Below, piece after piece: positions 28,301 to 34,204 of a DNA stretch of 64,000 bases. Origin of the DNA: Candidatus Oscillochloris fontis (GTDB taxonomy: Bacteria; Chloroflexota; Chloroflexia; Chloroflexales; Chloroflexaceae); the NCBI RefSeq assembly GCF_004138135.1, contig NZ_RYFD01000018.1:1-64000 (forward strand), written 5' to 3'. Position numbers and translations under genes: made by a program. How positions within the stretch are numbered: the first letter of the stretch is position 1; every line of letters starts with the position of its first letter. The notes below the pieces were generated by a model that saw only the letters and a list, made by a program, of their open reading frames with translations, made no database searches and was not told the DNA's origin.

Positions 28301-31159
28301 CGCCAGACTGATCGCAAGGGTACGCAAGAAGGTACTCTTGCCCCATCCTGATGCCCCATAGATGATCGTGTGGCCACGCACCAGATCGACGACCAAGGGC
28401 ATGTTACAGGCCGCATAGGGATTATCAATCAGGCCAACCACGGGACGCAGGGCATACGAGTTCCAGAAGGTCTTGCGGGTAGCCGCATCGGCGTGTTCAA
28501 CCTCCACCCAACCCGGCATCCCTTCGAGCCAGTGGGTGAGTGCCGGATTGAGGCTCAGGTTAGCTTCACGCGGTTGGGCCAGCGTGACGTGCTGAACAGC
28601 CTCATGTGAGAGGTACTGTTCAGCCGTCAGGGTCTTGATACGAGGATCGTCGGAGATGAGCCAATCCGAGAGAGCCAAGTGATCGGGCAAACTTTTGGGC
28701 CAGGGGGCAAGTTGCTTGGGGCGCTTCTGTTTGTCTGCCAGTTGGTTCAGGGTAGCGATGATCAGTTTATAGAGTTCAGGAGCCACCGTATCCTGACCGG
28801 CATCGTCATTAGGGTGGCGATCTGGCCATTTAACCAAGGGGCGGCTACGATTGGGATCGCGGTAGGGTTCACCCGTATAGGCGATCTGGATCAGTTCGAT
28901 CTCATCATTGCCCACCTGGAGGTAGCCGCGACCGGGCATGCCGGTGGGTAAGAAGGCGGCATCCTGGCGGCGCAACATTTCACGGCTCTCTTGGCCCGAC
29001 TCGACACGCAGACAGATGCGGAACTTGATATTGGAGCGCATCTGGTCGGTGACACCGCTAGGGTTTTGCGCGGCCAAGATGAGCGAGACCCCCTGAGCGC
29101 GACCGAGGCGGGTAATGGTTTCTAACTGGGATTTATACTCAGCCCGATCCGCGATCATCTCGGCGAACTCATCAATCACAATAAAGAGGAAGGGGTAGGG
29201 TTTATGGGTAAGATGCAGACCCTTCTTGCGATACTCAACAATATCTTTGGTATCAGTAGAAGTATTGAGTTCCTGGCGGCGATTCATTTCGGCGCGGATG
29301 GCGGTAAACATACGGGTAACGCCATCGGCGGCCAAGTTGGTAATAATATCCACACAGTGGGGCAGATTGGCAAACTCCTTAAAGGCCCCCCCGCCTTTAT
29401 AATCCACCAGCACAAAATTGAGCGTTTCGGGATCATAATTGACCGCCAAGCCAGCAATGAGTGCAATCAGGAGTTCAGACTTGCCTGATCCAGTTGAGCC
29501 AGCAACCATACCATGGACACCATCACGTTTGGCCGAAAAGACTAGCGTGCGGCGCTTATTCCCGGCCATGCGCCCCAACGAAACGCGCAACCAATTGGCG
29601 CGTTTGGCTTCGTTGGCCTCACGCCAACGCTTCCAGGCGTCATCGCGCAGATCATCAATTGAGCCATAGCCAACCAGATCCATATAGGAGACTGCGGGCG
29701 GTACATAGGCTCCCGCACTCTGACGCACCATCAAGAGGCGCAGATCTTCGGCCAATTGGCGCATTGTCTCAACATCAGCAACGTGATCCGCAACACCGAG
29801 GTAGCGAAAGCTATTGACCCCGGTTTCGGCATAGCGGAAGGTCAGTTGGCGCTCATTGGGACGCTTGGTATTGGTAACCAGCGTCGTCTCCTCAATCTCG
29901 ATCAAGGCTTGACAGCCACTCGGAGCCTTGACCCGTTCGGGCACTAGGAAGAGGATCGTGGCTCCCAAATTAGCCCCTTCGGCCAGCAGAATCGCGATGG
30001 CGGCTTCGGTCTCGATGGCATTGAGGCGTTCGGGTAGCGTAGCGGCGAGCAGATCAACTACCACCAAGCAGAAGGGCAAGCGCGGATCACCCTGATCCTC
30101 AGCCGCATCCTTCTGTTGGAGGCGGATTTTGCGCTGCACAAGCAGACGCCGCAAGGACTCCATATAGCGATCAAACTCATCACCTTCATCGTCATGTTGA
30201 TCAGGAGTGGTCGGCTGATGTTGATCAACGAAGAAGATAAAATTTGTATCCTCACCTTCTTGGGTATGGGGTAATTTTTGCGCCCATGACCATGGTTGGC
30301 GATCAGTTGCCAAGATATAGAGGCGGGTATCGCTCGACGTATGGAAAACAACCATCTGTGCCAACAGCGCCCACACACAGGCATAGACCGACTCAGGTGT
30401 TCCAGCCAGCGCCAGTGCATGGGTGGCAGGTGTTGGGGGACGCTGTTCCTGCTCATCGGCATTAAGCGTCTCATCATCAGCGGTAAGATCCTTGATTGGT
30501 GGGCGCAAGGATAAGGTGATCGGCACCTGATGCACCACCTGCGAGTCGGTTGCCAGCTTCATGGCGGCACGAGCGAGGGGATCGTTAAAATGTTCAATCT
30601 CTTGGAGGGTATAGATGACCGAAGAGGGGCGGCTACCGATCCCCAAGCGGATCATCGCAAAATCATCATCAGAAGTACGGCGTTCCCAGAGGCGACTCTC
30701 GCTACGCAGCGGGCGTTGGCCCGTCTGGGTAGTCAAATCCTTCGTTTGGGCAACAATATGCAGGTTTGTTTGGGGTTCAGGGTAGTTATAGCTATAGAAG
30801 CGGCGTTGCTGATCATGGGCCTGTTTCATCTCACGCGAGAGTTCAACGAGACGCTCTTGATAGGCTTGAAGTGCGGCTGCGCGTTGGCCGCGCTCCTTCA
30901 AAAAACTATAGACAGAGAAGGTCATTGAGGCTACTACCGAGAGCGCCATTGGAATAAGCATCCCCAGACTGCGCCCACCACCAAAGGAGGCCACCAACAC
31001 ATAGCCCACAATGGAGATCAAGGGCAAGCCAATCTGAAGCAGACGCCCCCGATCCTCAGGGGATGACTCAGGTGGTTTGGGAATAGGCACTTCACCAAAA
31101 GGAATTTCGGGCTGAAGACGTGGCGGGCGGTCAATATGCTTGGGAGCCGACTGGGACAT
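22370..31159 (-). CDS. Giant EccC/EssC-like type VII secretion ATPase with seven P-loop domains
   Basis: The 2929-residue protein begins with two membrane helices (LLQIGLPLISIVGYVLVASF; LGMLIPMALSVVASMTFSVY) and an EccCa-like region. Seven FtsK/SpoIIIE-type ATPase domains follow, with P-loops near residues 553, 932, 1260, 1600, 1936, 2283 and 2583. Domains 1, 3 and 5 have G-(S/G)-TGSGKS, the DYKGGGAF motif and Walker B ending in IDE. Domains 2 and 4 have GASGWGKS, domain 6 GDAGTGRS and domain 7 GPPLSGRT; all four end Walker B in IDN. Canonical EccC/EssC has three such domains. The order is therefore (active-like, degenerate-like) three times plus one degenerate-like. It is the motor of the system. 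The neighbouring pseudokinase ends 27 bases upstream. Confidence 0.95.
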   Translation of the reverse strand: MSQSAPKHIDRPPRLQPEIPFGEVPIPKPPESSPEDRGRLLQIGLPLISIVGYVLVASFGGGRSLGMLIPMALSVVASMTFSVYSFLKERGQRAAALQAYQERLVELSREMKQAHDQQRRFYSYNYPEPQTNLHIVAQTKDLTTQTGQRPLRSESRLWERRTSDDDFAMIRLGIGSRPSSVIYTLQEIEHFNDPLARAAMKLATDSQVVHQVPITLSLRPPIKDLTADDETLNADEQEQRPPTPATHALALAGTPESVYACVWALLAQMVVFHTSSDTRLYILATDRQPWSWAQKLPHTQEGEDTNFIFFVDQHQPTTPDQHDDEGDEFDRYMESLRRLLVQRKIRLQQKDAAEDQGDPRLPFCLVVVDLLAATLPERLNAIETEAAIAILLAEGANLGATILFLVPERVKAPSGCQALIEIEETTLVTNTKRPNERQLTFRYAETGVNSFRYLGVADHVADVETMRQLAEDLRLLMVRQSAGAYVPPAVSYMDLVGYGSIDDLRDDAWKRWREANEAKRANWLRVSLGRMAGNKRRTLVFSAKRDGVHGMVAGSTGSGKSELLIALIAGLAVNYDPETLNFVLVDYKGGGAFKEFANLPHCVDIITNLAADGVTRMFTAIRAEMNRRQELNTSTDTKDIVEYRKKGLHLTHKPYPFLFIVIDEFAEMIADRAEYKSQLETITRLGRAQGVSLILAAQNPSGVTDQMRSNIKFRICLRVESGQESREMLRRQDAAFLPTGMPGRGYLQVGNDEIELIQIAYTGEPYRDPNRSRPLVKWPDRHPNDDAGQDTVAPELYKLIIATLNQLADKQKRPKQLAPWPKSLPDHLALSDWLISDDPRIKTLTAEQYLSHEAVQHVTLAQPREANLSLNPALTHWLEGMPGWVEVEHADAATRKTFWNSYALRPVVGLIDNPYAACNMPLVVDLVRGHTIIYGASGWGKSTFLRTLAISLAASHSPNYLHLYLLDLGGRGFGVLRKLPHVGAVITPDEEAYEERVNQLVREIEQLIDARKKVLGSDDLIAYNQRNAVQPLPAIVLLIDNFSEFVATFGDTSDNVESLLQRFIVVLRQAKTYGVHVVISAAQPADVPSGVTSLFTERMTLRLADSTEYRTIVGGAVEEIGSVAGRGYVRIAGQPLAFQVALPITSTQNSDQSNEQRELERLAEAMQSHIADHPARYIRPPRVDGLPRSVLLKEILSDKWLRNTKLTFAELTVSTRQAWVKSRDPHHADWLQAVIGLSSGNRPRQIHFEASKDGVHGLIAGGTGSGKSELLMSLVVSLALRYAPDTLNFVLVDYKGGGAFKPFENLPHVVDMVTNLNRAAVKRVFTAIRAEMERRQALNKETGTENIIAYRRKGLHLTGVPYPHLFIIIDEYAEMIRDNAEFAEELESITRLGRAQGVYLLLASQRPIGVTDQMRANIKLRICLRVEQAETSRELLRRPDAAALPNGLPGRGYLQAGNEGVELLQFAYTGETFESAPPTAEGEKLRFYQAVVQMAQGLLGSAPRPSAPWPAPLSTFTFADVVPLDRVDPHFLALMTNDPTRVPLVLSAAVHDWYQGHGRWAGVDWSQTALRGVVGLVDNPYAARLLPLIVDLSRGHAVVFGASGWGKSSFLRALALHLSATHSPAELHLHMLDLGGGRSLEMLNPLPHVGTYISPDATGYEERLQQLWRQLQELIADRQALFSNQKVSSIEEYNRKCAGQPLPAQVILIDNVGELIETFGVTRSEKRDMADNPLESFVTLARQGRAFGLYMVISANRPQQISSKLYSLFTERFTLRLGDSSDYSMVVGVGAGEVEEINGRGLVRIEGRPLTFQVALVPGSLDAQGKVCDESDQVRQIAQHMQDLIAQTGLSYPQPIRIDALASKLAYRDMLARSCKISPLYAHFLAQLPAAMQQQWQTNAEPDAADWLKVPLGTGSGNRDRILTLEAKKDGVHALIAGGTGSGKSEVLMTFITGLAVHYSPEVLNFVLVDYKGGGAFKPFEHLPHVVDMVTNLDKSAVHRMFTAIDAEMQRRQRLNAETGTKDIVEYRNKGYHRSREAYPHLCVIIDEFSEMISDNPDYRIQLDSITRVGRAQGVNLILASQRPKGVSDQMRANIKLRLCLRVEELDTSRDMLRRPDAAFLPNNLPGRGYIQVGNENLELIQVAYSGEEVPGAHFVNLDANQARQDETPRLFDAVVSLAHELNAGRLVPRPWPGFLPAAFSLDTPLSDGKSTQRYLLEPAMANWLVQDTPRLWPGIVWNAPDAPLPQNKSRAMQPIVGLMDLPSEATQRPMQLDLSRNHVAIFGDAGTGRSTFLRTLLLSLATTHTPDELHAYILDLGGRGLRSLEALPHAGAVIYSDENHFEERLQRLLDTLDRIVQTRQQRISEAGVDHLYAYNALHAGEPLPAILVVIDNIAELQEGYEKLIEDALIPLVRRSLNAGISFVISANLPANMPPRLYNLFTERITLRQSNLDRYMDLVGRGVVEFENQPGRGYIRRGQRPVLFQTALPLGVTALNTPSGSDQMQAHLVQLTTHMRDLIVQRGWRTKPEPIPVLPELLPLDELLTQLPAPGSGQIEVALGLNRHLEPVSLDLKRIAPHMAIVGPPLSGRTTALTTWALALASRHSPDQVRIVLVDMQRKFMNYGGQQSLADLPHVVATITEKEQLADLVDRITDEAKRMAAGEIGHQLFVLIDNFEEFSQDLHTAQQQALASLARRHGADGLHFIIATAPETSSMSDLRRQIMAAHLGIGLRASQSLDVLRVTRIPAGFKDRELPPGRGYLVRSGVPQLIHLASATAVPATEAELSEDALANAVVTRLDQWVERIQASYPEPVAAWSDSRIQAVASQQVEDPHIQRQWTLLQQGAQRELQALRSDTRKLDLNTPLLVEELLQLNGQRSPERLRQLLHELYRRESRAQGMDDSLIDSMLETFKDEDIIREVARMVESSQP

Positions 31160-31185
31160 AGTGAACGCTCCAGAGCAGCAAGGCT

Positions 31186-32292
31186 TCAGATCACGGTTGG
31201 ATTCAAGGAGATGATCAGGGCAATGATGAAGGCAATACCCAAAATGATCACAGCGCCCATCAAGATGAGATCTATTGAAAAGCGGCGTTTAGGTCGTTGC
31301 AAAGGAAAATTCTTCTCATAGGCAAGCAATTTTTGAGTCCATTCCGCTGCCCCCTGTATCGAACGTGCATCAACCGCAGCCATAGCAATATCAGCAATCG
31401 GTCGGACATCATCCTGGCGAGTCATCGGCACAAAACGCTTTTGGCTCACCGCCGCACGAATTTCTGCATCGCTGCGTTGGTGCGCCGGAATGGCTGGTTC
31501 ACCGACCAGCATCTCATAGAGTGTGAGGCCCAGACCATAGACATCACTGGCAGAAGAGAATTGTTGCGGCAACTCAGGAGCCATATAGGCTGGAGAAACT
31601 AATTCATCGTACCAACACTGTTTAAAAGAAGATGTACCATTATTGTGAGATGGATCTGTATTATAGGCTAAGCCAAAATCAACCAACAGTACCTGTGGTT
31701 TAGAAAGGAGGGGATCGAGGTGGACGAGGACGGACGCAGGACTCAGCGCTAGATGAATGTAGCTTTTACTCTGAAGGAGCGTCAGAGCATGGCCCATACC
31801 TAGCGCAATCTGCACGACATGTGCAATCCAGAGTTGAGGGGTCTTCTTGAGAAGATCGGAGAGTGGTTCACCAGGAATATGGGTAAAGACAGAGTAGTAG
31901 AGCAGGTGGCGACCAAGAACGATCTTCGCATAGGCAACAGCGTCCTTGGCATCAATCGAGGCATCCAAGGTGGGGGGCAGGATCGTCGGTAGATGCTCAC
32001 CTAGAGCACGTTCGAGGCGCAGTGTATTGAGGAGTTTGGCCTCACGTTCGAGGCGATCAATATGGTGCTGCCCCGGATGCGCAACCTTCAAATAGATCAG
32101 CTTACCCGCCCGTTGCGCCACATAGAGGGTAGCGCTGCGCTGAATGATCAGCGGCTTCACAATCTCAATATCACCCAATAATTCGCCATGCTCTAAGACC
32201 AACGGCGAGGACTCAGAGGGACAACGCACATCCTGGCAGTAAAGGTTATGATCGGCAGATGTGCGTTCGCAGACAAGGCAGACCTGTTTCAT
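31186..32292 (-). CDS. Zinc-finger/kinase-fold membrane protein, probable pseudokinase
   Basis: The protein has 368 residues. The start at 32292 places a Cys cluster (CLVC, CQDVRC) at the N-terminus as a likely zinc knuckle. A protein-kinase fold follows: the ATP-site Lys is in LIYLKVAHPG and the helix-C Glu in RLEREAKLLN, and LVDFGLAY is present. The catalytic loop, however, reads HLALSPASVLV, where an active kinase would have H-R-D-x-K-x-x-N, so the catalytic Asp and Asn are both lost. A C-terminal membrane helix (LILMGAVIILGIAFIIALII) anchors it. Its place between the WXG100 genes and the ATPase suggests a scaffold role like that of the EssB pseudokinase fold in Firmicutes. Confidence 0.8.
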   Translation of the reverse strand: MKQVCLVCERTSADHNLYCQDVRCPSESSPLVLEHGELLGDIEIVKPLIIQRSATLYVAQRAGKLIYLKVAHPGQHHIDRLEREAKLLNTLRLERALGEHLPTILPPTLDASIDAKDAVAYAKIVLGRHLLYYSVFTHIPGEPLSDLLKKTPQLWIAHVVQIALGMGHALTLLQSKSYIHLALSPASVLVHLDPLLSKPQVLLVDFGLAYNTDPSHNNGTSSFKQCWYDELVSPAYMAPELPQQFSSASDVYGLGLTLYEMLVGEPAIPAHQRSDAEIRAAVSQKRFVPMTRQDDVRPIADIAMAAVDARSIQGAAEWTQKLLAYEKNFPLQRPKRRFSIDLILMGAVIILGIAFIIALIISLNPTVI

Positions 32293-32399
32293 AGCTGCGC
32301 GCCTTCGGCAAGAGGCAAGAGAGGGACGAAAATCTGGCGATATAGCCACCCAGCCACATGTGGATCGCACAGTGGCCGGGCTGCAGATAGGCTGACACC

Positions 32400-32696
32400 T
32401 TAATAGAACTTGGTCGCCCCCTCAGCATCACCGCGCTCAAAGGCATCCATTGATGCGTTCACATCCTGGCTCATCTCGGCGCACTTAGCGGCCTGCTTCT
32501 CGATCTTGGGCTTGATGCCCTCAAGATAGACGGTTACGGCTTGCCCGCCTACCAAGCCGATAAAGGCGGTCGTTTTGAGCGTATTGATCAGAAAATCGAG
32601 CACACGAGCGACGGTCGTCAGCACCTCGCTAAATTCCTGGAGTTCCTTAGCGATGCTACGGACTTCAGGAAGATTGATATAGATCTGGTCTTCCAT
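32400..32696 (-). CDS. WXG100-like protein 4
   Basis: The 98-residue, all-helical protein has its hairpin turn at FIGLVGGQAVTVYLEG, a divergent form of the W-x-G turn without Trp. It ends DAFERGDAEGATKFY. Size, helical pattern and position in a row of four such genes support membership of the ESAT-6/WXG100 superfamily. It might be a structural or non-secreted member. Confidence 0.7.
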   Translation of the reverse strand: MEDQIYINLPEVRSIAKELQEFSEVLTTVARVLDFLINTLKTTAFIGLVGGQAVTVYLEGIKPKIEKQAAKCAEMSQDVNASMDAFERGDAEGATKFY

Positions 32697-32767
32697 ATTG
32701 ACACCTCTCCACGGGTTATTGGATATGCGTAGAACCAGTGCGAACCAACTAAGTGATTCAAGAGCGC

Positions 32768-33100
32768 CTAATAGAAATTGAAGGCATCAGTCAGGCGGGA
32801 ACGAATCAAGCGCTCGGCCTCTTCATCGGCCTGCTCAATGCGCTCCTTAGCACTCGTCACCTTGGTCTTGAAGTCGTTAATATTGTCAACCGTCTGCATA
32901 ACCCCCGGCAAGCACGTCGTGGAGAGTTCATTCACGAAGGCATCAGCACCTTTACCAATCCAAACCCCACCCGTCACCTTCTGGATGATTGATTGGGTTG
33001 GGTTTTGCACCCGCTCTTGGATGGTAAGCACCTGTTTGCCGATTTGGACTAAGACATTCATCAGCACAGCGCGGGCAATGCGGAGCAGAACACTTAGCAT
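32768..33100 (-). CDS. WXG100 protein 3
   Basis: The 110-residue protein has the clear turn GGVWIGKGADAFVNEL and two long helices. The N-terminus (LSVLLRIARAVLMNVLVQIG) is more hydrophobic than usual, so it may touch the membrane. The ending ERLIRSRLTDAFNFY lacks the canonical Y-x-x-x-D/E but is similar to the neighbour at 32400. It sits 15 bases downstream of WXG100 protein 2. Likely a secreted substrate or a heterodimer partner. Confidence 0.8.
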   Translation of the reverse strand: MLSVLLRIARAVLMNVLVQIGKQVLTIQERVQNPTQSIIQKVTGGVWIGKGADAFVNELSTTCLPGVMQTVDNINDFKTKVTSAKERIEQADEEAERLIRSRLTDAFNFY

Positions 33101-33114
33101 TACAGACCTCCAAA

Positions 33115-33417
33115 CTAGAACTTGGGAGCAACAATATTCGTATCAGTCTCTATTAATATATTCAGTGCTGTCTTCACATCGGCTTCAAGCTCAATAAACT
33201 TGGCCTGTAGGCGCAAGAGGGCCGGATCAAGCTTGGTCGTCAGGACTTCGCAGTAGCTTTCGCCAGCTTTACCAAGCAGCGCCCCACCTTGCAGCATACT
33301 GACGATGGCCTTGATCTCGGACTGCGTGGCCTCAGTCTTTTCGGATGCCTTCTTAAAGGTTGCGATCATCGCTTCAGCAAGTTCAGGAACGATCTTGATC
33401 TCGTCAGACATATCCAT
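33115..33417 (-). CDS. WXG100-like protein 2
   Basis: The protein has 100 residues: helix, turn GGALLGKAGESYCEVL, helix. The Trp of W-x-G is replaced by Leu while G-K-x-G is kept. A single Cys follows the turn. It belongs to the four-gene WXG100 array and probably pairs with a neighbour to form a four-helix bundle. Confidence 0.75.
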   Translation of the reverse strand: MDMSDEIKIVPELAEAMIATFKKASEKTEATQSEIKAIVSMLQGGALLGKAGESYCEVLTTKLDPALLRLQAKFIELEADVKTALNILIETDTNIVAPKF

Positions 33418-33437
33418 AGCCTCCTAGCAGTAATAGA

Positions 33438-33749
33438 TTACACATTGAGCGAAGCGATCATGGACTGGGCTTCCTGCTCACCGCGCTTCATAATATTGGA
33501 GACCTCGTTGGTAACCTGAGAAGCTTCATTCATGGCATTGTAGAGCTTCTGGCAGGCTGGCAATACCTCACTATTCATCTCATCAAAGAAGGCATTGGCC
33601 CCGCGCCCTAGCCAGCCACCGTTGGAGAGTGGCTCGAAGGCGGTGCGAATTTCGCGCAGCATCTCCTCGATGGCTTGGACCTGATTGCTAAAACGGCTTC
33701 TGATCTGGTCGAGTTGATCGTATTCCACCTTGATCTCATCCGACGCCAT
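33438..33749 (-). CDS. WXG100 protein 1, first gene of the - operon
   Basis: The 103-residue protein has the strong WXG100 turn SNGGWLGRGANAFFDEM between helices (VEYDQLDQIRSRFSNQ; QVTNEVSNIMKRGEQEA). It is the closest of the four to the N-terminal heads of both effectors, so it is probably their dimer partner or co-substrate. It has a GAGGAGGTATCC-like site before its ATG and the candidate promoter lies about 125 bases upstream. Confidence 0.9.
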   Translation of the reverse strand: MASDEIKVEYDQLDQIRSRFSNQVQAIEEMLREIRTAFEPLSNGGWLGRGANAFFDEMNSEVLPACQKLYNAMNEASQVTNEVSNIMKRGEQEAQSMIASLNV

Positions 33750-33874
33750 GGATACCTCCTCATAATGTAGTAGGCATGAACAGACGCTACGCAGGTCATC
33801 AGAGACAGACTAAATCTGAACCAGCGAATAGGTATAAGAGGGGTTACAAAACCAGGGGTAGGAAAACCATCTCT

Positions 33875-33904
33875 ACTCTAGCAAGAAGCATGGGGGTTTG
33901 TCAA
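33875..33904 (-). promoter_or_regulatory. Candidate promoter of the ten-gene - strand type VII operon
   Basis: On the - strand TTGACA and TAGAGT are separated by 18 bases, upstream of WXG100 protein 1. No other good match lies in the 33750-34051 gap, which contains no gene. Confidence 0.5.
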
Positions 33905-34051
33905 GATCGTAATCAGAACAAATGACGAGCATTTTGAGACGATAATCGTATGCTATGCGTCAAGTATGAAGTAAATGTTCTCTATGTGTGGTATGATCTT
34001 TTATGATTCAGTGGTACATTTCGTATTCTCATCTTCCTCTGGCCTATATTC

Positions 34052-34197
34052 AGGCAACACCCAAGGACATGGGCAAAGTCATTGGGGCACAGCCCCAAAC
34101 CCCTGTTTGTGGTGTTGTATAGCGGCTACGCCGCTACACAACACCACAAGAGATCTTCGGAGATGACTTTGCCCATGCCTTAGGCAACACCCAAGGA
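34052..34197. repeat. Palindromic insertion flanked by 16-bp direct repeats
   Basis: AGGCAACACCCAAGGA occurs on both sides. Inside are inverted arms CATGGGCAAAGTCAT and ATGACTTTGCCCATG, a small hairpin TTGGGGCACAGCCCCAA and a larger one around GCGGCTACGCCGC. The right copy ends at the ribosome-binding site of the ABC gene, so the element forms its 5' leader. Confidence 0.7.
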
Positions 34198-34204
34198 GTT
34201 TTGT

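Noticed and set aside
22610-30957. Many + strand ORFs of 60-180 codons inside the giant ATPase gene
   Set aside because: They are antisense shadows that repeat at each duplicated domain and have no ribosome-binding sites or family features.
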